64,000 bases of DNA. It comes from an uncultured Muribaculaceae bacterium (GTDB taxonomy: Bacteria > Bacteroidota > Bacteroidia > Bacteroidales > Muribaculaceae). The notes under the pieces were generated by a model. It did not search any database. It was not told the origin of the DNA and was given only the letters and a program-made list of their open reading frames with translations. Positions 50,002-58,980 of the stretch are shown here, piece by piece. The position numbers were made by a program, and so were the translations under genes. The stretch covers positions 165,800 to 229,799 of the forward strand of contig CAJUIW010000004.1 of the NCBI GenBank assembly GCA_910586895.1, in the 5' to 3' direction. Positions within the stretch are counted from its first letter, which is position 1; the number at the start of each line of letters is the position of its first letter.

Positions 50002-52983
50002 TTAACGGAGGGCATCGTACACTGCTCGGAGCACTGCGCCACGCGGATTCATACGGCTCCACGCCGAATTATCACGCGAGGGATTCACCCTGTTGCTCAG
50101 AAACACATATATCAGGTCGCGCTCAGGATCCACCCAGAAGCATGTCCCGGTAAATCCGGTATGACCATAGGTTGTAGCTGCCGCACGTGGCGAATCAAGC
50201 GATTTGTTCCGTCGGAGCATATCGAATCCGAGCCCGCGGCTTCCGGAGCGGCTATGTGTGGTTGTAAACAGTTTCACAGTGGATTCCGACAGGATTCTGT
50301 CGCCGCCGTACACGCCTCCGTTCAGCCACATCTGGCATAGCTTGGCTATATCGCCGGCCGTTGAGAACAGTCCCGCATTGCCCTGCACACCGCCGCTGAA
50401 CGCAGCCGTTTCATCATGTACATAACCGGCAAGATGCTGACGGCGAAGAAAATTATCCGTTTCCGTAGCGGCTATTTCATTGACACTGAATCGTTCGAGT
50501 GGCTGATAGGCGGTGCGTGTAGCCCCCAACGGGCCGAAAACCTCAGTATCAACCCATTGATCAAGCTCCACTTCTGTAAGATTCTCCTGCATCTCTTTCA
50601 GCAGCATGAAGTTCAGACAGCTGTATTCATATTTAGGCGAACGGAGTCCTACGTTGTAAACAGCATCCATAAGTGCATCCTGACCGCGGGTCCCGACGTA
50701 TATTCCCTTTGCCACGGCATAGTCCGTGGAATCAGTGCGCACAGTTGAATATATATCGCTGCGCAGGCGCGCATTGGAATTGCCATATTCATTCTTGGCA
50801 ATCTTGATTGTGTAGGGAGCCTTCGGACTTCCTGAAATCAACCCTCCTGAATAGGAATTCCCATCCATTACAAACTTATAGATATTTATCCCGGCGGGCA
50901 TACCCGATTCATGAAACAGAAGGTCGCGCACAGTTATACCGCCTTTATCCGTATCCTTTAGTTCAGGAATAAAATTGTCAATCCGGTCAGTCAGTTCAAA
51001 GAGACCTTCATCATAAGCTTTCATAAGCCCGGCAAGAGTGCCGGTAGCCTTACTGACCGAAGCAAGGTCAAACAGCGTAAGGTCAGTGACCTTTGCAGCT
51101 CCGGTGCCGAAATCGACATTGCCATAGCTGCGGTCAATAACAATCTGCCCCCCTTTTGCCACAAGCACCTGGCAGCCGGAGAATGCCTTGGCTTTCAGGC
51201 ATGCGCCAACAATAGAGTCGACTTTCGACACCAGATTGCTGTCAAAACCTTCAGCGCCGGGAGTTGAATAGCCCAAACGTGTCTTTGCCAGATCCACACC
51301 TGTGCCAAGAGGAGCCACATTGTCAACATTCACCGGGAATCGTCCGCTCACATCTATGCCGCCGAATATAGCCTCCGCGGCAGCACGCTGAAGTGCCGGA
51401 ATATTATCATAGGCAGTTACGAGGGTAGGAAGCGTAGTCAGATTGCCGAATCCCCGCATCTTATACGGATTAATGAAGAACACCGGCACTACTCCTTTGA
51501 GCTTCCGGATTTTTTCAAATGAACTTTTAGCCCATTTTGCATCGGACATAACGGCCGTTATCACCACATCGGCATCAGCAACGGCTTTCAGCTGAGATGC
51601 TGATATCTCCTGCCCCTTTACAGCCACAGTCTGTACCTGCGCATATTTGCCACAGTATTTTGCAAACTCACAGTCCGATGCCCCGCCAAGCGCCACGAGC
51701 GCTATCTTCGTAGCTCCCAGATTACGGATCGGGAGTACACCCTCACGGTTGTAAAGCACCGTCATTGAGGCATCAGCCAGTTTCCCGATAACCTCCTGCG
51801 CTTCCGGAGCATTTATCACTGACTCAATCTTTGCCACATCTACCGGACGGAAGTCGGCAAGTCCGAGCAGATATTTGTATTTAAGCAACTTATGGCACCG
51901 TTCGTCAATCAGCTTCAAGGGTATCGTTCCACTTGCCACAGCATCATTCACGGCCTTTATATCACCGGCCAAATCAGCTGCACCCAACAGCACGTCAGCT
52001 CCGGCAAGCAGAGCCGCCACACAGTTATTGCGGCCTTTCAGCACGGCTCCTTTCATTGACAAGCCGTCAGTGAATACAAGCCCTTTGAAGCCCATTCCAT
52101 TCTTAAGCAGATCTGTTGTAATCTTAGCCGACATAGAGGCGGGAGCGCCTGATGCATCAAGAGCCGGCACATCAAGATGCCCTACCATCATGCCGCTCAA
52201 TCCGGCATCAATATAGCTTTGAAACGGCAGAAGATCCGTCTGATCGAGTTGCTTGCGCGAATGCGTCACTTTCGACAGAGTCTTATGCGAATCCGTTGAG
52301 GTGTCGCCATGCCCGGGAAAATGCTTTGCCACAGACATTACCCCTACGCTCTCCATACCCTGTGAGAAAGCCACCCCGAGCTCAGCCACCCGCTCGGCAT
52401 CCTCGCCAAACGAACGATAGCCGATAACGGGATTATCGGGATTGGAATTCACATCAAGCACCGGAGCAAAATCCACCTGAATACCTATGGCCCGGCATTC
52501 ACGGCCTACCTCACGTCCATATTCATACAGGAGCCGTGAGTCGGCAATAGCACCGAGCCCCATGTTGTAGGGAAAACGCGGCGCATCCGTGACACGCATT
52601 GCAAGCCCCCACTCTCCGTCGAGAGTGATAAGCATCGGCACTTCCGCTACTTCCTGAGCCTGATTTATCAATCCGGCATAATCCTTCACCGTGCCTTTTC
52701 CTAACAGAAGGCCTCCCAGATGATAACGCTCGATAAGGCTGCGGAGCTGTGCGCGGCCCTGTGCATTATCAAGCATGTCAACACGAGGGACAAATAGTTG
52801 AGCCACACGCTGCGCAGGCGTGAGTGTAGCCATGACCGAATCGGCCCATGCCTCAGCTTCTACAAGTTTCGCATCATCGGCAGCAGCCACCGCAGGTTTC
52901 TTACCGCGGGCTTCGGTACAAGCGGCCATGCCTGTCATCATAGCAGCCAGACACAGCCATAATAGAATTTTTGTGTATTTCAT
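50002..52983 (-). CDS. GH3 beta-N-acetylglucosaminidase fused to a beta-lactamase-fold hydrolase
   Basis: The 993-residue lipoprotein (Cys22 in MAAC) begins with a GH3 domain (about 45-380) that has the NagZ-type motif KHFPGHGDTSTDSH (220-233) and nucleophile Asp306 in FTDGLSM. A linking alpha/beta domain follows (about 400-560), then a serine beta-lactamase/penicillin-binding-type domain (about 580-990) with S642-V-S-K645 and a GHTGFTG motif near the end. In place of the usual Y-x-N motif it reads YSCLN. The combination suggests peptidoglycan or muropeptide turnover, with the second half perhaps acting as peptidase or esterase. It overlaps the upstream nucleotidase gene by 4 nt. Confidence 0.88.
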   Translation of the reverse strand: MKYTKILLWLCLAAMMTGMAACTEARGKKPAVAAADDAKLVEAEAWADSVMATLTPAQRVAQLFVPRVDMLDNAQGRAQLRSLIERYHLGGLLLGKGTVKDYAGLINQAQEVAEVPMLITLDGEWGLAMRVTDAPRFPYNMGLGAIADSRLLYEYGREVGRECRAIGIQVDFAPVLDVNSNPDNPVIGYRSFGEDAERVAELGVAFSQGMESVGVMSVAKHFPGHGDTSTDSHKTLSKVTHSRKQLDQTDLLPFQSYIDAGLSGMMVGHLDVPALDASGAPASMSAKITTDLLKNGMGFKGLVFTDGLSMKGAVLKGRNNCVAALLAGADVLLGAADLAGDIKAVNDAVASGTIPLKLIDERCHKLLKYKYLLGLADFRPVDVAKIESVINAPEAQEVIGKLADASMTVLYNREGVLPIRNLGATKIALVALGGASDCEFAKYCGKYAQVQTVAVKGQEISASQLKAVADADVVITAVMSDAKWAKSSFEKIRKLKGVVPVFFINPYKMRGFGNLTTLPTLVTAYDNIPALQRAAAEAIFGGIDVSGRFPVNVDNVAPLGTGVDLAKTRLGYSTPGAEGFDSNLVSKVDSIVGACLKAKAFSGCQVLVAKGGQIVIDRSYGNVDFGTGAAKVTDLTLFDLASVSKATGTLAGLMKAYDEGLFELTDRIDNFIPELKDTDKGGITVRDLLFHESGMPAGINIYKFVMDGNSYSGGLISGSPKAPYTIKIAKNEYGNSNARLRSDIYSTVRTDSTDYAVAKGIYVGTRGQDALMDAVYNVGLRSPKYEYSCLNFMLLKEMQENLTEVELDQWVDTEVFGPLGATRTAYQPLERFSVNEIAATETDNFLRRQHLAGYVHDETAAFSGGVQGNAGLFSTAGDIAKLCQMWLNGGVYGGDRILSESTVKLFTTTHSRSGSRGLGFDMLRRNKSLDSPRAAATTYGHTGFTGTCFWVDPERDLIYVFLSNRVNPSRDNSAWSRMNPRGAVLRAVYDALR

Positions 52984-54500
52984 TTCTGTGGTTTCATCCG
53001 CTGAGTATTGTCAGCTTTCAGTGTTTTTCCTTTAAGAGGGCCGTTCTGCAGATATTCGATCATATCATCATAGAGCACATTGGGGCTGGAAGCTATGACA
53101 CGGCCATTTTTCAGCGATGACATATAGTCACCTCCGGCAGCGAGATAGTTGATAGTGGACAGACGATACATCTTATCCTCCTTGACAGGCTGTCCGTTGA
53201 TAAGCACTTCAGTGCATTTTCCAGTGGCGGGATCAAACAGTGCGCTGACATTACGGCTTACACCATCACCGCCGCGCGAGGCCATCACGTCAAACGCCTC
53301 AAGCAGATCCTTTCCGGAAATCTCTATCACCTCCACGCTGTTGTCAAAAGGCATTATCTGCATTATCTCACCTTTTGTAACCGCGCCCTTCATAAGAGGA
53401 CGGCGCAGTCCACCCTTGTTCATGATGGCAAGGTCAGCCTTTCCGGCTCCAAGATTATTACCAAGATCGAGTACGCAGTCTGTTATAAGATTCAGCAACG
53501 CAGGTGTATTATTAGACATTTCAGCGGCTGATTTGCCGATACGGATTCCCATGATGGAGTCAATCTTAGCCCTGTATGGCCTCAACATTGATGCCATATC
53601 TTCGTCAGTGCGGCTATCCAGACGGCTGTCAACGGGAATAAGTCGGTAATCAGCCTTGCGGTTATCAATATCCAGCACTATCTCTCCAAGATTAACACCA
53701 GCCTTGCCCGTCTGAGCTACAAGGACACTGTCGCCTTTGAGATTCACCACTCTCCACGGCTTGGTAGCAGTAGCTTCGGGATTGACGGTAGTATGCGAGT
53801 GGCCGCCGATTATTACATCGATATCCTCGCTTCCACGCGCTATATCGACGTCACTGTAGCCAGGCTGCTGCTCATAGCCTATATGTGTTACCGCAACCAC
53901 CATATCGCACCCCATGAAGTGCTTGAGCATCCAGGCATAGGCATTTGCCGCTTTCAGTCCGTCAAGATACTGTACACCCTCGCTCTTATCATCGGCTATC
54001 ATGCCCTGTGGGATAAGATTGATGGCAATAAATCCCACCTTCTGATCGCCGACCTTACGTATGGTATACGGCTGGAACAGCCCCTCCAGAGTGGAGCCGT
54101 CAAGCCGGTAATTGGAACTGAGTTTCTCAGCATTGAGCCCCTTTATATATCTGGCAAGCGACTCCATGCCGTTGTCAAATTCATGATTACCGAGAATCTG
54201 GATGTCATACTTCAGTTCATTCATCACTTTCTGCTCCACTTCACCTCCGAAAAGGGAGAAATAAAGCGTTCCCTGCACAGCATCGCCGGCATCTACGAGC
54301 ATCACATTCGGTTCGGCAGCACGCACACTGTCAATCAGCACTTTGCGGCGTAGAACTCCTCCTAAATTCTTTTCATTAGGATCAATCTGGCTGTGAGTGT
54401 CATTTGTATGCAGAATAACCAGACGCTCGGCATCAACGTACTCCGCGGCCAACAGCCCTACAAGAGCTGAGGCGGCAACTGTTATGTTTCTTAATTTCAT
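52980..54500 (-). CDS. 5'-nucleotidase/UDP-sugar hydrolase-like metallophosphatase
   Basis: The 506-residue periplasmic enzyme has a signal peptide (to about Ala24), a metallophosphoesterase domain (about 28-290) with LHTNDTHSQ, DAGDAVQG, GNHEFDNG and VVAVTHIG, IIGGHSHT, and a C-terminal nucleotidase domain (about 320-500) with NGLTLIMNKGGLR-like IMNKGGLRRPL and MPFDNSVEV. It removes phosphate from nucleotides outside the cytoplasm. It overlaps the GH3 fusion gene by ATGA and lies 6 nt after the endonuclease gene, so three envelope enzymes form an operon for nucleic-acid and cell-wall salvage. Confidence 0.9.
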   Translation of the reverse strand: MKLRNITVAASALVGLLAAEYVDAERLVILHTNDTHSQIDPNEKNLGGVLRRKVLIDSVRAAEPNVMLVDAGDAVQGTLYFSLFGGEVEQKVMNELKYDIQILGNHEFDNGMESLARYIKGLNAEKLSSNYRLDGSTLEGLFQPYTIRKVGDQKVGFIAINLIPQGMIADDKSEGVQYLDGLKAANAYAWMLKHFMGCDMVVAVTHIGYEQQPGYSDVDIARGSEDIDVIIGGHSHTTVNPEATATKPWRVVNLKGDSVLVAQTGKAGVNLGEIVLDIDNRKADYRLIPVDSRLDSRTDEDMASMLRPYRAKIDSIMGIRIGKSAAEMSNNTPALLNLITDCVLDLGNNLGAGKADLAIMNKGGLRRPLMKGAVTKGEIMQIMPFDNSVEVIEISGKDLLEAFDVMASRGGDGVSRNVSALFDPATGKCTEVLINGQPVKEDKMYRLSTINYLAAGGDYMSSLKNGRVIASSPNVLYDDMIEYLQNGPLKGKTLKADNTQRMKPQK

Positions 54501-54506
54501 ATTATC

Positions 54507-56903
54507 TTATTTCACCAATACTCTTCTACTGAAATCATCCGATACCACGATATAAAATCCGGCCGGAAGCATAATTGTTCTCACACCCGGCTCAACACGC
54601 TCGTTGAAGCAGGTAATTCCATCAATGGAGTAGACTGTTATGATACGCGGCTGCTCGCTGACCTCCAGAGTCAAAGCTCCGTTGTAGCAATAAGCATCCC
54701 AGGTATGATAGTCAAGTTCCTCGACCGCTGCAATGGCTGAATAGTTGGAGAGAGCGATATTGTCAATAAGCCAGCGCTTGCCTGACTGCTGACAGAAGCG
54801 TATGCGAGCATTACCGGCCTGCTTCACCGGGAGTGAATATTCCTTGACGGTTTTACCCGACACGGTGACTGCACCCACGGATTTCCACGATTGTCCGCCG
54901 TCGGTCGAGAGTTCGACATTCAGTTTTGCATCCTCATCAGCGCCAAATGTCGCGGCATCAAACGTCAGCGTACCTATACCTCCGGTTTTATCCGATTCCA
55001 TTGACAAGCTGCTGTCCGCATTCTTGCCCATGCGTATCATAGTAGTTTTATTGTACGACTTATCGGCATCGGGCCAGAAACCACCGTTGTCAGTGCTCCA
55101 TGATGCAGCCACGCCGTCAAACCGCTTGGCATTATAGCTGCCAAGCGATGTTGCATTGGCAAATTCCCATGTTTCAATAAAATCCACCGGACCGGCAACA
55201 TTGGCAGTAGCTTCATAATCGTCATTCACATATGTTCCTGCCGACAACACTATGTCAGTCTGATATGTTCCTGCATCCGTAGCGTCAACACGCAGATAAA
55301 AGCGGTCCTCCTCCGGGTCAAGTGTTACTGAACGTGCCCATGAATTCTTATCCGAGCTAACGCTGAACGGAGCTGTGACAGTGATAGTTATATCGGCCGA
55401 CACATTCTCCACATCCATCAGCAGTTCGGCAGCGGCCGAAGGTTCATCGGGAAGGGCATCGAATATCAGGTCGCCATCATAAAGCAGCTGTATGGATGGA
55501 ATGAGGTCGTCAGTCATCGCCTTTATCCGCTCGGAATTGACCTGAGGTGATTCCACCATGACGGAATATTCAGTCAACGGGTCAAGCGATTCCGCACGAT
55601 AGGCTTCATCACTGCAAGCCACCTCCACAGGATAGCCCGGCACATAGTCAGCGCCCTGATAGAGATGAATCTTGTATTTTACAGCCGATTCGCTTCCGTG
55701 GAGATTAATCCAATTTATCACAAAGCTGCGGCTTGTTACATCGGTGATTTCCACCGGCAGACCTCCTGCCACTTCAGTAATAAGGTCAACCTCACGCTCC
55801 GTCTCAGCCGACCATATACGCAGGGTGCCCTCGGCATCGCCGGGCGATGTGGCAAATACAGTAACCGTCACCGAAGCCCCTTCATTGGCCTCGGCGGCAG
55901 ATATTGATGCCGGGGTCACGGAATAGTTTCCGTTAACGCTCAGTTGAAGCGGCTCAGTCAAATGCCGGCCCTTCACTGCTATGGTAGTGCTTCGCGGCAC
56001 ACCGACAGCAGCAAGTCCGAAATTCAGCTGCGCATACTTCACCGGAGTCACTATCTCAGGTTCAGGCGTCATAGTGGAATACCACGGCTCATTCTGCTTA
56101 TCTCCCCAAATATGCTCGGCCAGCTCCGGATGGTCAATAAACGGATTGCGGTTATGCTGGAAAGTATATATCGCTTCGTTGCGGTCCTGCTCCTTGGTGC
56201 TAACCTCATCCTGACGGGTCCACTTCATAAGCAGGTTGATGGCCCAACCTGTGAATACAGGATAACTGTTGCCTGCAAGCATATCACTGTGCCAGCTTCC
56301 GATAGAACTGTTGTAGCATGCCGCCATATAGAAATAGGACCGTGCAAGATCGCCCTTATACTCGTCATCAGGTTCGAACACGGTACCATTATATCCGCTG
56401 AAAGTACTTGTCCCGAGCCTACCGAGCGCATGTACCGAACCGTTATCGGGCAGTCGGGTACCACCGCTGCACTCACCGTACGGGAAATTACTGCGCTGGC
56501 CGTTGACTTTACCATCGGTAGGATACAGATGGAATGCATCGGAGTATTGGGCCGATTTTCCTCCACCCCACCAGCTCTTGGGCATGGAATGCTCGCGGTT
56601 CACACAGTCGCCTATCAACTTGTAATTGCCACATTTTGTAAAGCTGCTGCTCCACTTCTTTGTAGTATAGATATCCCAAAGAGTGCCATCGGCACGGACA
56701 TCTGACTGCTTATATACATTCCATAGCCCATCATACCCGACATTGGTATGTGACGAAATAGTGGCATTCAATGCCTTAAGAAGTTCACGGCCTGACTTTC
56801 CCTCACAGGAATTGTAGTAGCCGTCAGGGACCTCCGCGTTCATCCCGAGCGCGGTAGCCATTGCACTGAAGGTCCAGACAAATATCTTTCCTAATTTATT
56901 CAT
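54507..56903 (-). CDS. Secreted endonuclease I with type IX sorting-like tail
   Basis: The 798-residue protein starts with a signal peptide (MNKLGKIFVWTFSAMATALG). The catalytic domain (about 45-275) is of the EndA/NucM type, with CVNREHSMPKSWWGG and FHLYPTDGKVNGQRSNFPYG. Beta-sandwich regions follow (about 300-730), then a C-terminal sorting-like tail (VYSIDGITCF, LPAGFYIVVSDD, RRVLVK). It probably digests DNA outside the cell. The frame stays open to 56999, but the promoter -7 box at 56930-56937 and the signal peptide place the start at 56903. Confidence 0.88.
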   Translation of the reverse strand: MNKLGKIFVWTFSAMATALGMNAEVPDGYYNSCEGKSGRELLKALNATISSHTNVGYDGLWNVYKQSDVRADGTLWDIYTTKKWSSSFTKCGNYKLIGDCVNREHSMPKSWWGGGKSAQYSDAFHLYPTDGKVNGQRSNFPYGECSGGTRLPDNGSVHALGRLGTSTFSGYNGTVFEPDDEYKGDLARSYFYMAACYNSSIGSWHSDMLAGNSYPVFTGWAINLLMKWTRQDEVSTKEQDRNEAIYTFQHNRNPFIDHPELAEHIWGDKQNEPWYSTMTPEPEIVTPVKYAQLNFGLAAVGVPRSTTIAVKGRHLTEPLQLSVNGNYSVTPASISAAEANEGASVTVTVFATSPGDAEGTLRIWSAETEREVDLITEVAGGLPVEITDVTSRSFVINWINLHGSESAVKYKIHLYQGADYVPGYPVEVACSDEAYRAESLDPLTEYSVMVESPQVNSERIKAMTDDLIPSIQLLYDGDLIFDALPDEPSAAAELLMDVENVSADITITVTAPFSVSSDKNSWARSVTLDPEEDRFYLRVDATDAGTYQTDIVLSAGTYVNDDYEATANVAGPVDFIETWEFANATSLGSYNAKRFDGVAASWSTDNGGFWPDADKSYNKTTMIRMGKNADSSLSMESDKTGGIGTLTFDAATFGADEDAKLNVELSTDGGQSWKSVGAVTVSGKTVKEYSLPVKQAGNARIRFCQQSGKRWLIDNIALSNYSAIAAVEELDYHTWDAYCYNGALTLEVSEQPRIITVYSIDGITCFNERVEPGVRTIMLPAGFYIVVSDDFSRRVLVK

Positions 56904-56929
56904 ATTATATAATGATGATATATCGTGTA

Positions 56930-56958
56930 CAAATATACGAAGTTTATTTGTACCTTTG
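56930..56958. promoter_or_regulatory. Divergent overlapping promoters of endonuclease and methylase genes
   Basis: Minus strand TATATTTG (56937-56930) precedes the endonuclease gene; + strand TACCTTTG (56951-56958) precedes the methylase gene. The two -7 boxes are 13 nt apart, so each -33 zone overlaps the other promoter. No good -33 box is seen for either. Confidence 0.5.
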
Positions 56959-56983
56959 TAATAGAAACACCCTCTGATTATAT

Positions 56984-57709
56984 ATGAACACTGTATCATC
57001 GACAGATAAACCAGTACTGTATCTGCTCCCGGTTCCGCTTAGCGATGCCGGCCCCGCGGAGGTGATGCCACCCCGTAATATAGAGGTGGCTCGGAGTATT
57101 CGCCACTTTATTGTGGAGAATCTTCGCTCCGCCCGGCGATTCCTGAAGAAATGCGATCGCTCCATTGACATCGATGCTTGCAGTTTCGTAACTCTTGACG
57201 AGCATACCGACCCGACAGAGGTACCGGCCATGCTCGCTCCGATGGAGCGCGGCGAGTCAATGGCCATAGTATCGGAAGCCGGATGCCCGGCTGTAGCCGA
57301 CCCGGGAGCCCTTGCCGTAGCCGAAGCTCAGCGCCGCGGCTATAGGGTTGTTCCGCTGATAGGTCCGTCAAGCATATTGCTGGCCCTGATGGCCTCGGGG
57401 TTCAACGGTCAGACATGGGCCTTTGCCGGCTATCTGCCTGTCGACAGCTCAGCCCGTACGGCAAAACTCCATGAGATGGAACGCCTCATCAACCGCCAAC
57501 GGCAGACACAGATATTTATAGAAACACCCTACCGTAACAACCGACTTATAGCGGAACTGTGCAAGGCTCTTCCGCAGTCAATGCTGCTCTGCGTAGCCTC
57601 CGACATCACCGGTCCATCGGAAAGCATCATCACCATGCCGCTCGGCAAATGGAAAAATGCCAAGTATGATTATGATAAGATTCCGACCATATTCCTTCTG
57701 TATTCATAA
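56984..57709 (+). CDS. RsmI-like SAM-dependent methyltransferase
   Basis: The 241-residue cytoplasmic protein belongs to the tetrapyrrole methylase fold and resembles RsmI, which methylates the 2'-OH of C1402 in 16S rRNA. Visible are LYLLPVPL, VSEAGCPAVADPGA (binding region for the methyl donor), LIGPSSILLALMASG and IFIETPYRNNRL. The family usually has a longer C-terminal tail, so this may be a paralogue with another RNA target. Its stop abuts the start of the next gene (TAAATG), indicating coupling. Confidence 0.85.
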   Translation: MNTVSSTDKPVLYLLPVPLSDAGPAEVMPPRNIEVARSIRHFIVENLRSARRFLKKCDRSIDIDACSFVTLDEHTDPTEVPAMLAPMERGESMAIVSEAGCPAVADPGALAVAEAQRRGYRVVPLIGPSSILLALMASGFNGQTWAFAGYLPVDSSARTAKLHEMERLINRQRQTQIFIETPYRNNRLIAELCKALPQSMLLCVASDITGPSESIITMPLGKWKNAKYDYDKIPTIFLLYS

Positions 57710-58747
57710 ATGACACGCAAACTGAAAATAAAATCACACGCCGGACAGCCTACGCTATTCGATATGCCGGATCTCTATGGCACTTCAGATACAACGGAGA
57801 TGCCTGTGCATCCCTCCATATCTGAATTCGTAGCCGAGGCGGCCAACTCAATATCACGGCCCGATGACGACCTTCAGCCGGTCATGACCGAACCGACCGC
57901 CAAGGAGGAGCCCCTGCTGTTCATAAGCTTCGGCAGCGGAAGCAGCGGCAACAGCGCCTACATAGGCACCCGCACCGAGGGTATCCTTATTGACGCCGGA
58001 GTAGATGGCGGTGTGATCCGCGATGCCCTGCATGCCAATGGCATAAGCCGCGATGCCATAAAAGGAATATGCATTACCCATGACCATAGCGATCATGTGC
58101 GCTATGTGTACTCGCTGGTGCGCAAGAACCCCTCTATCGGGGTATACTGCACTCCTAAAACGCTCAACGGCATGCTGCGCCGCCACAATATATCCCGACG
58201 CATAAAGGACTATCACCGCCCTATATACAAGGAATTTCCTTTCGAGATAGCCGGTATAGAGCTTACGGCTTTCGATGTGAGCCATGACGGCACTGACAAT
58301 GCGGGCTTCTTCATACGCCGCGATGCTCTGTGCTTCGCCATAGCCACCGACCTTGGATGCATTACTCCGCGCGTTGATTTCTACATGCGCCAGGCCCAGC
58401 ACATCATGATTGAAAGCAATTATGACGCAGGCATGCTTATGACCGGCAGCTATCCACAGTATCTGAAATCGCGCATCATGGCCGAACGCGGACATCTTGA
58501 CAACGAAATCACAGCATCATTCCTTGCGTCCTGCTTCAAGCCTGAGCTACGCAACATTTTTCTCTGCCATCTGAGCCAGGACAACAACACTCCGGAGATA
58601 GCCTCGCAGACAGTGCGGAATGCTCTGTCCAAAGCCGGAGCGACAAGCATAGGGGACGGTTCGGAATCAATCGATGCACGCAACTGCGCGATACAACTGG
58701 TGGCATTGCCCCGCTATGGAGCCTCCCGTCTTTTTATTCTACGATGA
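57710..58747 (+). CDS. YycJ/WalJ-like metallo-beta-lactamase-fold hydrolase
   Basis: The 345-residue protein has a 70-residue N-terminal extension, then a metallo-beta-lactamase domain with HDHSDH (His124, His126, Asp128, His129), SGSSGNSAYI and MIESNYD, CHLSQDNNTPE. YycJ-type proteins are possible DNA or RNA nucleases in replication or repair control. The N-terminal addition, with LFDMPDLYG, is unlike the short family members and may bind a partner; I cannot assign it. It follows the methylase gene directly. Confidence 0.84.
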   Translation: MTRKLKIKSHAGQPTLFDMPDLYGTSDTTEMPVHPSISEFVAEAANSISRPDDDLQPVMTEPTAKEEPLLFISFGSGSSGNSAYIGTRTEGILIDAGVDGGVIRDALHANGISRDAIKGICITHDHSDHVRYVYSLVRKNPSIGVYCTPKTLNGMLRRHNISRRIKDYHRPIYKEFPFEIAGIELTAFDVSHDGTDNAGFFIRRDALCFAIATDLGCITPRVDFYMRQAQHIMIESNYDAGMLMTGSYPQYLKSRIMAERGHLDNEITASFLASCFKPELRNIFLCHLSQDNNTPEIASQTVRNALSKAGATSIGDGSESIDARNCAIQLVALPRYGASRLFILR

Positions 58748-58822
58748 TAGTTTTTCCCGACACGACACAGTTTATAGTAAACATTTTTTAAGAAACAATA
58801 GGCGATATTAAATAATTAGCCT

Positions 58823-58830
58823 TACCTTTG
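58823..58830 (+). promoter_or_regulatory. -7 box of the TonB receptor operon
   Basis: TACCTTTG matches TAnnTTTG, 150 nt before the start codon. The -33 region lacks a good TTG. Confidence 0.5.
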
Positions 58831-58852
58831 CACCTGCAACGCATTGCAGGTG
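58831..58852 (+). promoter_or_regulatory. 9-bp perfect inverted repeat at the receptor transcription start
   Basis: CACCTGCAA (58831-58839) and TTGCAGGTG (58844-58852) flank a 4-nt loop and start immediately after the -7 box. They cover the expected start of transcription, so they may be an operator or a 5' end hairpin that protects the mRNA. Confidence 0.5.
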
Positions 58853-58980
58853 TTGACTTTACACGCTCCAATGTAACAAATTATCACATTTCAGCCCTAA
58901 AATATTACAATTTTCACAATATATCACATAGTTTGATTACAGACAACCATTTTAACCATTATATTCATTAACCAACCATT

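Noticed and set aside
54507..56999. Longer endonuclease start at 56999
   Set aside because: The extension crosses the promoter and is not a signal peptide; M at 56903 begins one.
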